Of a DNA stretch of 64,000 nucleotides, positions 32,076 to 40,578 are shown one piece after another; position 1 is the first letter of the stretch, and every line of letters begins with the position of its first letter. Location: positions 62,001 through 126,000 of the forward strand of contig NZ_FQUE01000010.1 of the NCBI RefSeq assembly GCF_900128995.1. The letters run 5' to 3'. The notes below the pieces were generated by a model. That model was not told the DNA's origin and searched no databases. It saw nothing but the letters and a program-made list of their open reading frames with translations. Source of the stretch: Loktanella atrilutea. Its GTDB lineage: Bacteria > Pseudomonadota > Alphaproteobacteria > Rhodobacterales > Rhodobacteraceae. The translations under genes and the position numbers were made by a program.

Positions 32076-33505
32076 TGATCATCAAGGCCAACGCGCTGAA
32101 GAAACTGTCGCTGAAGGCGCTGCCCTTCGCCGACGCCGCCAGCCCCGATCTGCCGCTGCGCCAGCTGCTGCGGCTGAGCCTGTTTCAGGTTTCCGTCGGC
32201 ATGGCGAGCGTGATGCTGCTGGGCACGCTGAACCGCGTGATGATCGTGGAACTGGGCATCCCCGCGATGCTGGTCGCGCTGATGATCGCGATCCCGGTGC
32301 TGGTGGCGCCGTTCCGGGCGCTGGTCGGCTTCAAGTCCGACAACTACCGCTCCGCCATCGGGTGGAAGCGCATTCCCTACTTGTGGTTCGGCACGCTCTG
32401 GCAGTTCGGCGGCCTCGCGATCATGCCGATGGCGCTGCTGGTGCTGGCGGGCGACCGGGCGATCGACGCGGACTGGGCCGGATACCTCGGCGCGGGGCTG
32501 GCGTTCCTGATGACCGGCCTCGGCATGCACATGACCCAGACCGCGGGGCTTGCCTTGGCCGCCGACCGCGCGACCGAGGAGACGCGGCCCCGCGTCGTGG
32601 CGCTGCTTTACGTCATGCTGCTGGTCGGCATGGCGATCTCCTCCATCATCATCGGCACGCTGCTGCGCGACTATTCCGCGCTGCGGCTGGTGCAGGTGGT
32701 GCAGGGCACCGCCGTCGTCACCATGCTGCTGAACGTGACCGCCCTGTGGAAGCAAGAGCATGTGCAACCGATGAGCAAGGCCGAGCGTGACGCCGAGGGG
32801 CCGACCTTCCGCGATGCTTGGCTCGACCTGACCAAAGGCGGCGACGCCGGGCGGCTGCTGGCGGTCGTCTTCTTCGGGACGCTGGCCTTCAACATGCAGG
32901 ATGTCCTGCTGGAGCCCTACGGCGGAGAGATCCTTGGCCTCTCCGTCTCTGCCACGACCCTGCTGACGGCCAGCTGGGCCTTCGGCGCGCTGGCGGGTTT
33001 CACCATGGCCGCCCGTTGGCTGGCCAGCGCAACCGATCCGATGCGGATGGCGGGACGCGGCATCCTCGCGGGGCTTGCCGCCTTCTGCTGCGTCATCTTC
33101 GCGGCCCCCATGGGCTCGACGGTGATGTTCTTCGCGGGGGCGGCCCTCATCGGCTTCGGCGGCGGCCTCTTCGGCATCGCCACCCTGACCGCCGCCATGA
33201 CCATGCCCGCCGTCGGCGCCGCCGGTCGCGGACTGGCGCTGGGCGCCTGGGGGGCCGCGCAGGCCACCGGCGCGGGGCTGTCCATCTTCATCGGGGGCGC
33301 GATCCGCGACCTCGTCAACCATGCCGCCGGGAACGGCATGCTGTCCGAGGCGCTCGCCACGCCTGCCACCGGCTACTCGGTCGTCTACCACACCGAGATC
33401 GGCCTTCTTTTCCTCACCCTCATCGTCCTTGGCCCGCTGGTGCGCGCCCGGGCCATGACACCGGAAGGCACGGGCAAGCTGCAGCTGTCCGACTTCCCCA
33501 CCTGA
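32072..33505 (+). CDS. lhaA: Light-harvesting 1 assembly protein LhaA (PucC family)
   Basis: A 477-residue inner-membrane protein of the PucC/BCH2 branch of the major facilitator superfamily, with about twelve hydrophobic segments. Motifs include MASVMLLGTLNRVMIVELG, FKSDNYRSAIGWKRIPYLW, and AFNMQDVLLEPYGGE. It promotes LH1 assembly around the reaction centre, possibly by delivering pigment. ATG 32072 overlaps the bchM stop; a second ATG follows immediately. Position before puhA identifies it as LhaA rather than PucC. Confidence 0.94.
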   Translation: MMIIKANALKKLSLKALPFADAASPDLPLRQLLRLSLFQVSVGMASVMLLGTLNRVMIVELGIPAMLVALMIAIPVLVAPFRALVGFKSDNYRSAIGWKRIPYLWFGTLWQFGGLAIMPMALLVLAGDRAIDADWAGYLGAGLAFLMTGLGMHMTQTAGLALAADRATEETRPRVVALLYVMLLVGMAISSIIIGTLLRDYSALRLVQVVQGTAVVTMLLNVTALWKQEHVQPMSKAERDAEGPTFRDAWLDLTKGGDAGRLLAVVFFGTLAFNMQDVLLEPYGGEILGLSVSATTLLTASWAFGALAGFTMAARWLASATDPMRMAGRGILAGLAAFCCVIFAAPMGSTVMFFAGAALIGFGGGLFGIATLTAAMTMPAVGAAGRGLALGAWGAAQATGAGLSIFIGGAIRDLVNHAAGNGMLSEALATPATGYSVVYHTEIGLLFLTLIVLGPLVRARAMTPEGTGKLQLSDFPT

Positions 33506-33518
33506 AAGGATCATTCCC

Positions 33519-34301
33519 ATGCTAGGCGTCACCTTTTTCGGACATGTCGATCTGGCGCAGGTCGCGCTCTACCTATTCTGGGTCTTTTTCGCGGGCCTCG
33601 TGATCTATCTTCAGCGCGAGAACATGCGCGAGGGCTATCCCCTGCGCAACGACAAGGACGAGATCCCCGCGAACGAGAGCCTCTGGCCCCTGCCCAGCCC
33701 CAAGACCTTTCACCTGCGCGATGGCCGGGGCGAGCTGACGGTGCCGAGCCTCGCCTACGAGGCCGAGCATATGCGCAGCGATCTGGCACTTGCGCCCTCC
33801 GCCATGGCGACGGGTTCGCCCTGGGTGCCGACCGGAAACCCGATGATCGACGGCGTCGGCCCCGCGGCCTGGGCGCCGCGGCGCGACGTGCCGGAACTCG
33901 ACGCCTTTGGCCATGCCAAGATCCGCCCGATGTCGACCCTGCCCGAATTCCACATCTCGATGGGCCGTGATCCGCGCGGCCTGCCGGTCGTCGGCGGCGA
34001 CGGAGAGGTCGTGGGCCGCGTCGTCGACATGTGGGTCGACGTGCCAGAGGCGCTGATCCGCTACCTCGTCGTCGATCTGAACCCGGAAGGGTCGGGTCAG
34101 ACCCGCCTCGTGCCGATGACCATGTCCCGCGTCATGTCGGACCGGGTCCGGGTGCGTGCGCTGCATGCCCACAACTGGGCGGACATTCCGTCGCCCAAGG
34201 GCGGTGACCAGATCACCCTGCTCGAGGAAGAGAAGATCATGGCCTACGTCGCCGGCGGCACGCTCTACGCGTCGGAGACGCGCGCCGGCAACGTCCTGTA
34301 A
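33519..34301 (+). CDS. puhA: Photosynthetic reaction centre H subunit
   Basis: A 260-residue subunit with one N-terminal membrane helix (about 12-30, LAQVALYLFWVFFAGLVIYL) and a large cytoplasmic PRC-barrel domain that caps the L-M core and channels protons to QB. It contains YPLRNDKDE, PRRDVPELD, GRVVDMWVDVPE and, near the end, EEEKIMAYVAGGTLYA. It follows lhaA by 13 bases with AAAGGA before the ATG. The L, M and cytochrome subunits are not in this window. Confidence 0.98.
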   Translation: MLGVTFFGHVDLAQVALYLFWVFFAGLVIYLQRENMREGYPLRNDKDEIPANESLWPLPSPKTFHLRDGRGELTVPSLAYEAEHMRSDLALAPSAMATGSPWVPTGNPMIDGVGPAAWAPRRDVPELDAFGHAKIRPMSTLPEFHISMGRDPRGLPVVGGDGEVVGRVVDMWVDVPEALIRYLVVDLNPEGSGQTRLVPMTMSRVMSDRVRVRALHAHNWADIPSPKGGDQITLLEEEKIMAYVAGGTLYASETRAGNVL

Positions 34302-34356
34302 CACGACCGGCGGCGTGGTCAGCCACCGCGCCGCCCCGCACGAGGGGGAAGTCACC

Positions 34357-34992
34357 ATGCACGACGATTTCAAGTTCGAACCGGTCAGGGGCCTGCCCGA
34401 GGCCCTGCCGCGGGATGAGCACATCATCTGGCAGGGCAGCCCGGTCGCCCGCCGGCTGTGGATCGAGGCGTTCAAGGCCCGCTGGGTCGCCGGCTATTTC
34501 GGCCTGCTGGCGGTCTGGCGGTTCGGTGTGTCGGCGGCGGACACATCGATCGCGGGATCGATCGTGCTGGCCACGCCGTTCCTGATCGCCGGCGCCTTCG
34601 TGCTTGCGCTGCTCTACGGTCTGGCATGGATCCAGGCGCGGGCGACGGTCTACACGCTCACCAACAAGCGCGTCGGCATGCGGATCGGCGCCGCGCTGAC
34701 CATGACGCTGAACCTGCCCTATCCCCAGATCGAGGCGGCGCAGCTCGATCTGCGGCGCGGCGGCACGGGCACGCTGGCCTTTCTGCTGCCGCGCGACACG
34801 CGGCTGTCCTACCTGATGACATGGCCTCACGTCCGGCCCGGTCACATCAACCGCACCCAGGCCGCCCTGCGCTGCATTCCTGCCGCCGCCGACGTCGCCC
34901 GGCAGTTCACCGAAGCCGCCGAGACGCGGCTGAGCCAACCCCAGATCGCAAGGCGCCCGGCTGACATGCCCCACGCCGTCGCGGCGGAGTAA
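34357..34992 (+). CDS. puhB: Photosynthetic complex assembly protein PuhB
   Basis: A 211-residue membrane protein needed for normal reaction-centre assembly in Rhodobacter. It begins MHDDFKFEPVRGLPEALP, with the PuhB-typical LPRDEHIIWQGSP, then hydrophobic segments (about 45-90) and a bPH2-like domain (VYTLTNKRVGMRIGAALTMTLNLP). ATG 34357 follows a GAGGGGGAAG site. The 55-base gap after puhA contains a GC-rich imperfect hairpin. Confidence 0.94.
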   Translation: MHDDFKFEPVRGLPEALPRDEHIIWQGSPVARRLWIEAFKARWVAGYFGLLAVWRFGVSAADTSIAGSIVLATPFLIAGAFVLALLYGLAWIQARATVYTLTNKRVGMRIGAALTMTLNLPYPQIEAAQLDLRRGGTGTLAFLLPRDTRLSYLMTWPHVRPGHINRTQAALRCIPAAADVARQFTEAAETRLSQPQIARRPADMPHAVAAE

Positions 34993-34997
34993 GCGTG

Positions 34998-35459
34998 ATG
35001 ACCCGGACCGCCACCCGCATCCACAATTCCACGGCCGAAGAGATGGTGCCCCGCGGCCTTGTCGTCGCGATGTTCGCCCTCATGCTGGCGTCGCTGACGC
35101 TGGTCACCGTCTCTCGCCTGACCGATGCGCCGCACGCGGGTGTCGTGCCGGTCTCTCCGGTCGTCAGATCGCTGGACATCGCGCTGATCGGCGACCGCAG
35201 CGGCGCCTATGCGGCAGAGGCTGCCGACGGCACCGTGCTGGCCATGTCCGATCGGGACAAGGCCGGTTTCATCGGCGTCATGGGCCGCGTCGTCGAACGC
35301 AAGCGCGTCACCGCCGGGCTGCCGGTCGCCGACCCGGTCACCCTGCAACTGCACGAAAACGGCACCCTGTCGATCGTCGATCCGTCCACGGGAATGGACA
35401 TCGCCCTGATCGGCTACGGTGACGACAACGTGGCCGCCTTCGCGCGGCTGATCGACTGA
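34998..35459 (+). CDS. puhC: Photosynthetic complex assembly protein PuhC
   Basis: A 153-residue protein with one N-terminal transmembrane segment (about 20-40, VVAMFALMLASLTLVTV) and a periplasmic domain. PuhC stimulates LH1/reaction-centre assembly. The fold appears beta-rich (LDIALIGDRSGAYAAEAADG, DPVTLQLHENGTLSIVD). ATG 34998 is chosen over GTG 34995 because GGAG at 34986 is better spaced. A stem GCGGGT/ACCCGC (35478-35494) follows the stop. Confidence 0.9.
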   Translation: MTRTATRIHNSTAEEMVPRGLVVAMFALMLASLTLVTVSRLTDAPHAGVVPVSPVVRSLDIALIGDRSGAYAAEAADGTVLAMSDRDKAGFIGVMGRVVERKRVTAGLPVADPVTLQLHENGTLSIVDPSTGMDIALIGYGDDNVAAFARLID

Positions 35460-35521
35460 ACCGAAACCCCCAGCCCTGCGGGTCAGCCACCCGCCCGGGC
35501 CAGATGTGAAAGGGAATGCAC

Positions 35522-35818
35522 ATGGGATTCTTCACGAGGACACGCGAAACCGCCCCCTGCACCGTGACGATCAGTCACCGGTTCGAGGAACTGTCGGCCC
35601 ACGTCCGGTTCGACAACGGCACCACCGTCAATCCCGGCGACGAGGTGCAGGTTCAGGGACCGGAGATCATGGCCGCCTTCGGCGAACGGGTCGAGGAGAA
35701 GCGGGTGGCCGTCATCACCCGCGCCAGCAAGCTCGAGCAGATCTGGACCCGCGCCACCGGCGATTTCGAATTCATGGAACTCTGCGAATTTTCATTCAGC
35801 GAGGAGGCCCTGTCATGA
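35522..35818 (+). CDS. Small protein between puhC and acsF (unknown function)
   Basis: 98 residues from ATG 35522, preceded by AGGGA; an in-frame ATG at 35516 is also possible. No signal peptide or membrane helix is seen. The first half looks beta-rich (CTVTISHRFEELSAHVRFDN, NPGDEVQVQG), the second helical (RVEEKRVAVITRASKLEQIW). It overlaps the acsF start (ATGA), so its translation is coupled to the cyclase. Context suggests an assembly or cyclase-associated role, but I recognise no family. Confidence 0.8.
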   Translation: MGFFTRTRETAPCTVTISHRFEELSAHVRFDNGTTVNPGDEVQVQGPEIMAAFGERVEEKRVAVITRASKLEQIWTRATGDFEFMELCEFSFSEEALS

Positions 35819-36933
35819 ACATGCATTCATCCGAAGCCGCGACCGCCGAGGAGGCCATCGCCGCACAGGAGGCCCTGCCGCCCCTGACCAACGAGGACGC
35901 GACCGCCGTCGCGATGCAGAATACCCTGCTGACCCCGCGCTTCTACACCACCGATTTCGACGAGATGGACGCCATCGACGTGACCTCGGTGCGGGGCGAA
36001 TGGGATGCGCTGATCGCGCGGATGAAATCGGACCCCAACAAGGGCCATTTCAAGAAGAACGCCGACTGGGACGACGTCGACTGGGACGGGATGGAGCCGA
36101 AGCTGAAGGCGGAGTTCATCGACTTCCTGATCTCCTCCTGCACCGCCGAATTCTCGGGCTGTGTGCTCTACAAGGAGATGAAGCGCCGCGGCAGCAACCA
36201 GGACATCACCACGCTGTTCCAGCTGATGGCGCGGGACGAGGCACGTCACGCGGGTTTTATCAACGACGCCCTGCGCGAGGCAGGGATCGCCGTGAACCTC
36301 GGCTTCCTGACCCAGTCGAAGAAATACACCTACTTCAGACCAAAGTTCATCTATTACGCGACCTACCTGTCCGAGAAGATCGGCTATGCCCGCTACATCA
36401 CCATCTTCCGTCACCTCGAGGCGCATCCCGAGAAGCGGTTCCACCCGATCTTCAAGTGGTTCCGCGAGTGGTGCAACGACGAGTTCAGTCATGGCGAGGC
36501 CTTTGCCCTGCTGATGAAGACCGATCCGAAACTGACCGAGAGCTTTCAGAACCGCATGTGGATCAAGTTCTTCCTGACGGCGGTCTTCGCCACCATGTGG
36601 GTCCGCGATCACCAGCGGCCCGCGTTCCATGCGGCCTTGGGTGTCGATCCGGCGTGGTATGGGCAGGAGGTGTTCCGCAAGACCTCCGAGATCACCCGTC
36701 AGGTCTTCCCCATGACGCTCGACATCGACCACCCGCGCTGGGTCCCGACGCTGAACCGGATCCAGGCCGCGAACGTCCAGATCGCCGCCGGCGAAAAGCG
36801 CGGCGGGATCGCCGGAAAGCTGGCGGCGCTGGGCGGACGCATCAAGGCGGGGGTGAACTTCATCGGCCTGCTGACGATCCCGGTGCAGCGCAACGCGGTC
36901 CCCGCCAGCCCCCGGCTGGAGCCGGTCTATTGA
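35815..36933 (+). CDS. acsF: Aerobic Mg-protoporphyrin IX monomethyl ester oxidative cyclase
   Basis: A 372-residue diiron enzyme that forms the isocyclic E ring of bacteriochlorophyll using O2. Ferritin-like metal motifs are visible in FSGCVLYKEMKRR, MARDEARHAGF and CNDEFSHGEAFA. A GAGGAGG ribosome site precedes the ATG, which overlaps the upstream small gene. The presence of AcsF and no BchE here fits an aerobic lifestyle. Confidence 0.97.
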   Translation: MNMHSSEAATAEEAIAAQEALPPLTNEDATAVAMQNTLLTPRFYTTDFDEMDAIDVTSVRGEWDALIARMKSDPNKGHFKKNADWDDVDWDGMEPKLKAEFIDFLISSCTAEFSGCVLYKEMKRRGSNQDITTLFQLMARDEARHAGFINDALREAGIAVNLGFLTQSKKYTYFRPKFIYYATYLSEKIGYARYITIFRHLEAHPEKRFHPIFKWFREWCNDEFSHGEAFALLMKTDPKLTESFQNRMWIKFFLTAVFATMWVRDHQRPAFHAALGVDPAWYGQEVFRKTSEITRQVFPMTLDIDHPRWVPTLNRIQAANVQIAAGEKRGGIAGKLAALGGRIKAGVNFIGLLTIPVQRNAVPASPRLEPVY

Positions 36934-36960
36934 GCGCGGCGCTGCATCCGGGCGCGTCTC

Positions 36961-36980
36961 CGAATTTTCTAGAAAATTCG
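36961..36980. repeat. Perfect 20-base AT-rich palindrome after acsF
   Basis: The arms are CGAATTTTCT and AGAAAATTCG with no loop base. The sequence stands out in its very GC-rich surroundings and abuts copy 6 of the dispersed element. It could fold as a cruciform or RNA hairpin, or be a protein-binding site. Confidence 0.65.
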
Positions 36981-37044
36981 GTGGGGGGGCCAGCCCCCCG
37001 TCGCCATGGGCGACTCCCCCCGAGGTATTTGGGACGAGAAGAAG
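36981..37044 (+). repeat. Dispersed hairpin-GTATTT element, copy 6 (acsF-puhE gap)
   Basis: A G-run/C-run hairpin (GGGGGG ... CCCCCC) is followed by a second stem GTCGCC-ATG-GGCGAC, then TCCCCCCGAGGTATTTGGG and ACGAGAAGAAGC. The puhE start codon follows directly, so the purine-rich tail may double as its ribosome site. Confidence 0.7.
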
Positions 37045-37045
37045 C

Positions 37046-37849
37046 ATGATGGACGCGCCCTGGATCGCCGCCCTGTCGGCCGTGTTCGTCTGGTGGTTTT
37101 CTACCGGGGTGATCCTGCTGGTGGTGCGTCTGGCCGACCGGCTGGGCGGGGCGGCGCATCTGTGGGCGACACTGGCGGGCCTGCCGCTGCTGGCGGTGGG
37201 CGGTGGCCTCGTCGCGGTCTCTCTGGGCAGCCATACGGTGGGTGGCGTCTACCTGTCGTTTCTCGGGGCGCTCGCGATCTGGGGCTGGATCGAGCTGGCC
37301 TTCCTGACCGGCGCCGTCACAGGCCCGGTCCGCGAGGGCTGTCCCGCGGGCCTGACCGGCTGGGCGCGGTTCCAGCGCGCCTTCGGCACCGTGGCCTGGC
37401 ACGAATTGGCATTGGTTCTGGGACTGCTGGCGCTGGTCCTGGCGTCCAAGGGGTCGGTGAACCGCATTGCGCAGGCAACCTATCTGGTGCTGTTCCTTGC
37501 CCGAATCTGCGCCAAGCTGAACCTCTATTTCGGCGTGCCGCGGATCAACACGGAATTCGTACCCCTGCGGCTGGCGCATCTGAAATCCTACTTCACCCGC
37601 GGCCCGGTGACGCTGGCCTTTCCCGTGGCCATCACCGCGCTGACCGCCCTTCTGTCCGTCTGCGCAGAGCGGTTGCTGACGACCGAGGTGCCCGCCACCG
37701 CCACGGGCTATGCACTGCTGACGGCCCTCGCGGCGCTGGCGATTCTCGAACACTGGCTGATGGTCCTGCCGCTGCCGGATGCGAAACTCTGGCGGTGGAT
37801 GCTGCCCCGTACGAAACCTGTTGCAGAAAGCGAGACCCATGGATTTTGA
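37046..37849 (+). CDS. puhE: Photosynthetic complex assembly protein PuhE
   Basis: A 267-residue integral membrane protein (DUF3623 type) with about seven hydrophobic segments. Characteristic stretches are [34 protein letters not shown], and [16 protein letters not shown] followed by LAHLKSYF. In Rhodobacter, PuhE modulates bacteriochlorophyll production and reaction-centre assembly. Two adjacent ATGs (37046, 37049) are both possible starts. The end overlaps hemA by 11 bases. Confidence 0.92.
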   Translation: MMDAPWIAALSAVFVWWFSTGVILLVVRLADRLGGAAHLWATLAGLPLLAVGGGLVAVSLGSHTVGGVYLSFLGALAIWGWIELAFLTGAVTGPVREGCPAGLTGWARFQRAFGTVAWHELALVLGLLALVLASKGSVNRIAQATYLVLFLARICAKLNLYFGVPRINTEFVPLRLAHLKSYFTRGPVTLAFPVAITALTALLSVCAERLLTTEVPATATGYALLTALAALAILEHWLMVLPLPDAKLWRWMLPRTKPVAESETHGF

Positions 37850-39053
37850 CGCCCTGTTCACCGACCAGCTCGACCAGCTCAAGCGCGAGGGCAACTACCG
37901 CTATTTCGCGGAACTGGAGCGCAAGTGCGGCAAGTTCCCGCGCGCGGGCAACTACAAGGACGGCGAGGTGCGCGACGTCACCGTCTGGTGTTCCAACGAC
38001 TACCTTGGCATGGGCCAGCACCCGGCGGTGATCGCCGCGATGTGCGAGGCCGTGCAGCGCACCGGCACCGGGGCAGGGGGCACGCGCAACATATCGGGCA
38101 CCAACCATGACCACCTGCTGCTGGAGGCGGAACTGGCCGACCTGCACGGCAAGGAGGCGGCACTGCTCTTCACTTCCGGTTACGTGTCGAACTGGGCGGC
38201 GCTCTCGACACTGGGCAGCCGGCTGAAGGATTGCGTGATCCTGTCGGACGCGGGCAACCACGCCAGCATGATCGAGGGCATCCGCCATTCCCGCGCGACC
38301 AAGGTGATCTGGCGCCACAACGACGTGAAGGACCTGGAGGCGAAGCTGGCCGCGCTGCCCGCCGATGTGCCCAAGATCGTCGCCTTCGAGAGCGTCTATT
38401 CCATGGACGGCGACATCGCCCCGATCCGCGCCATCGTCGATGTGGCCGAGAAATACGGCGCCATGACCTACCTCGACGAGGTCCATGCCGTCGGCCTCTA
38501 CGGCCCGCGGGGCGGCGGTGTCAGTGAACAGGAAGGCGTGGCCGACCGGATCACCCTGATCGAGGGGACGCTGGGCAAGGCCTTCGGCGTGGTCGGCGGC
38601 TACATCACCGGCTCCGCCGCGCTTTGCGATTTTATCCGCAGCTTTGCCAGCGGCTTCATCTTCACCACGGCCCTGCCGCCCGCCGTTGCGGCGGCGGCGC
38701 GCACCTCGATCGCGCATCTCAAGGTGTCGGACGCGGAACGCATGCAGCAGCGCCGGCAGGTGGCGCGCCTGCGCGACGCGCTGGACCGCGCCGGCATCCC
38801 GCACATGATGAACGACAGCCATATCGTGCCCGTCATGATCAAGGACCCGGTGAAGACCCGGATGCTGGCCGACTACCTGATGCAGGAGTGGGACATCTAC
38901 GTGCAGCCGATCAACTATCCCACCGTGCCCAAGGGGACGGAGCGGCTGCGCTTCACCCCCTCGCCGCTGCACACGGACGCGGACATCGACCATCTGATGG
39001 CGGCGCTGCGGACGCTCTGGCGGCAGTGCGCCCTGTCCCATGCCGTGGCATGA
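37839..39053 (+). CDS. hemA: 5-aminolevulinate synthase
   Basis: A PLP-dependent enzyme (404 residues) that condenses succinyl-CoA and glycine to give 5-aminolevulinate, the first step of heme and bacteriochlorophyll synthesis (C4 pathway). The PLP lysine is Lys247 ([10 protein letters not shown]). DEVHAVG holds the PLP-contacting Asp/His, and [17 protein letters not shown] is the glycine-rich active-site segment. ATG 37839 overlaps puhE. Placement at the end of the bch-puh operon ties tetrapyrrole input to pigment synthesis; another copy may exist elsewhere. Confidence 0.97.
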   Translation: MDFDALFTDQLDQLKREGNYRYFAELERKCGKFPRAGNYKDGEVRDVTVWCSNDYLGMGQHPAVIAAMCEAVQRTGTGAGGTRNISGTNHDHLLLEAELADLHGKEAALLFTSGYVSNWAALSTLGSRLKDCVILSDAGNHASMIEGIRHSRATKVIWRHNDVKDLEAKLAALPADVPKIVAFESVYSMDGDIAPIRAIVDVAEKYGAMTYLDEVHAVGLYGPRGGGVSEQEGVADRITLIEGTLGKAFGVVGGYITGSAALCDFIRSFASGFIFTTALPPAVAAAARTSIAHLKVSDAERMQQRRQVARLRDALDRAGIPHMMNDSHIVPVMIKDPVKTRMLADYLMQEWDIYVQPINYPTVPKGTERLRFTPSPLHTDADIDHLMAALRTLWRQCALSHAVA

Positions 39054-39104
39054 TCACGCGGGCGTATGTCGGGGGGACTGGACGTGGCACCGCGCAGTGC
39101 TAGG

Positions 39105-39134
39105 TTGAACGAGGACTGGGGCAAACGGTCTACT
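39105..39134 (+). promoter_or_regulatory. Possible cycA promoter
   Basis: TTGAAC is separated by 18 bases from TCTACT, 23 bases before the cycA start. The match to the -35 is good and to the -10 is weak. It lies in the 104-base hemA-cycA gap. Confidence 0.35.
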
Positions 39135-39157
39135 TTGCTTTGATTTGGGAGAGAACA

Positions 39158-39673
39158 ATGAAATTCACGACACTTGCCGCCGCCATGACGTTGCTGGCCG
39201 CGCCCGCCTTCGCAGAAAGCCACATGACGGCCACCGACACCGCCATGGCCGCACCCACGGGTGACGCCGCCGCCGGCGAGGAGCAGTTCAACAAGCAGTG
39301 CGTGGCGTGCCACGTGGTGCAGGACCCGGCGACTGACGAGGTTCTGGCGGGGCGCAATGCCAAGGTCGGTCCGAACCTCTATGGCACGATGGGCCATCAG
39401 GCCGGCGCCGTCGAAGGCTACAACTTCGGCGATTCGCTCAAGGCCTGGGGCGAGGCCGGCGGCACACTGACCGAAGAAAACTTCGTGGCCTACGTGCAGG
39501 ATCCGACCGGCTTCCTGCGTGAGGTGCTGGACGACAAGCGCGCCCGTGGCAAGATGGCCTATCAGGTCCGTGACGAGGCGCAGGCCCACGACCTGTTCGC
39601 CTTCCTGTCGACATTCGGCGGCGAAGACGATGCAGCCACCGATGGTGGCGAGGCGCCGGCCGCGACCAACTGA
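39158..39673 (+). CDS. cycA: Cytochrome c2
   Basis: A periplasmic electron carrier that re-reduces the photo-oxidised reaction centre. The 171-residue precursor has a signal peptide (about 1-19, ending APAFA). The heme motif is CVACH, GRNAKVGPNLYG matches class I cytochrome c2, and GKMAYQVRDEAQAHDLFAFL holds the axial Met. An Ala/Asp-rich tail (EDDAATDGGEAPAATN) extends beyond the usual end. ATG 39158 follows GGGAGAG. A strong terminator follows. Confidence 0.95.
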   Translation: MKFTTLAAAMTLLAAPAFAESHMTATDTAMAAPTGDAAAGEEQFNKQCVACHVVQDPATDEVLAGRNAKVGPNLYGTMGHQAGAVEGYNFGDSLKAWGEAGGTLTEENFVAYVQDPTGFLREVLDDKRARGKMAYQVRDEAQAHDLFAFLSTFGGEDDAATDGGEAPAATN

Positions 39674-39692
39674 ACCGGCCTGGATGAAGACA

Positions 39693-39724
39693 AGGGGCCG
39701 TCGCACGCAGGTGCGGCGGCCCTT
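39693..39724 (+). terminator. Terminator after cycA
   Basis: GGGCCG-T-CGCAC / GTGCG-G-CGGCCC with loop GCAG, followed by TTCT. It lies between the convergent cycA and bchO and may work in both directions; the T-run is short. Confidence 0.65.
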
Positions 39725-39729
39725 CTCAT

Positions 39730-40578
39730 TCAGGCCATGTGATCCGCGATGATCCCCGCGATCAGGTCCGGCGCCTCCTCGTGCGCCAGATGACCCAGCG
39801 GGCCAAGGCTGCGGTGTGTGGCGTGGGGAATCCTGCGCGCGGCATCTGCGCTGGTATCCGGCGGCACGGCGGTATCGTCCTCTCCGGTCAGCAGCAGGAC
39901 CGGGACCGGCACGGCGGGCAGGCGTCGCGACAGCCCCCGCAGATCCCACTGCGCCATCATCCGCAACGTTCCGTCGACATGGTCAGGATCGGACGCAAGC
40001 CGGGCGTAAAGCGCCTGCCCCCGCGCATCGATCCGCGAACCGGTGCCAGCCAGCAACTGCCCGACGCGGGACGGGGTCGTCGTCGCGGCAAAGATGCGGG
40101 CGGTCAGCGGAACCGCCGCCATCGCCTTGGCCATCAGGGGAAAGAACAGGCCCGCCGCCCCTTCGAACGTCGCGAGGGCCGCGTTCAGCCCGATCACGCC
40201 GCGCGCGGGGTGCAGGCCGTCCAGCGTCATCTGCAATGCCACCGGCACCCCGGCGGAGTGTCCGACGATCAGGTCCGGCACCCAGCCTTCCTGTCGGCAC
40301 AGGGCATTCAGGTCGGCGGCCATCTCGGCCACGCCGTGACGCCCGCGGCGGGTGGTGCGGGTGAAACCCTGACCCGGTAGATCCACGGCGACCACACGAA
40401 AGTCTTTCGACAGCAGGGGGAAGACGCCACGCCAGCTTTGCGTCGCACCCCCGGCCCCGTGCAGCAGCAGGATCAGCGGGCCGGTCCCCTGCTCCTGCAC
40501 ATGCCAGCGGTGCGGCGCGACATTCACCTGTCGGGACGCGTCGGCCATGGGCCAGTCCGGCGGCGGCGGCCAGCGCAT
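39730..40578 (-). CDS. bchO: Alpha/beta hydrolase BchO (magnesium chelatase operon)
   Basis: A 282-residue alpha/beta-hydrolase with LLLHGAGGATQSW (oxyanion region), the nucleophile elbow GHSAGVP, an Asp region LLLTGEDDTAVPP and a C-terminal His in GPLGHLAHEE. BchO is encoded with bchI-bchD in purple bacteria and is presumed to aid Mg-chelation or bacteriochlorophyll synthesis; its substrate is undefined. The start ATG overlaps the bchD stop. Confidence 0.93.
   Translation of the reverse strand: MRWPPPPDWPMADASRQVNVAPHRWHVQEQGTGPLILLLHGAGGATQSWRGVFPLLSKDFRVVAVDLPGQGFTRTTRRGRHGVAEMAADLNALCRQEGWVPDLIVGHSAGVPVALQMTLDGLHPARGVIGLNAALATFEGAAGLFFPLMAKAMAAVPLTARIFAATTTPSRVGQLLAGTGSRIDARGQALYARLASDPDHVDGTLRMMAQWDLRGLSRRLPAVPVPVLLLTGEDDTAVPPDTSADAARRIPHATHRSLGPLGHLAHEEAPDLIAGIIADHMA

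Noticed and set aside
32072-33505. PucC (LH2 assembly) instead of LhaA
   Set aside because: The families are close, but position between bchM and puhA is that of LhaA and no pucBA genes are here.
34302-34356. A terminator between puhA and puhB
   Set aside because: The GC-rich stem is imperfect and there is no T-run; puhB continues in the same operon.
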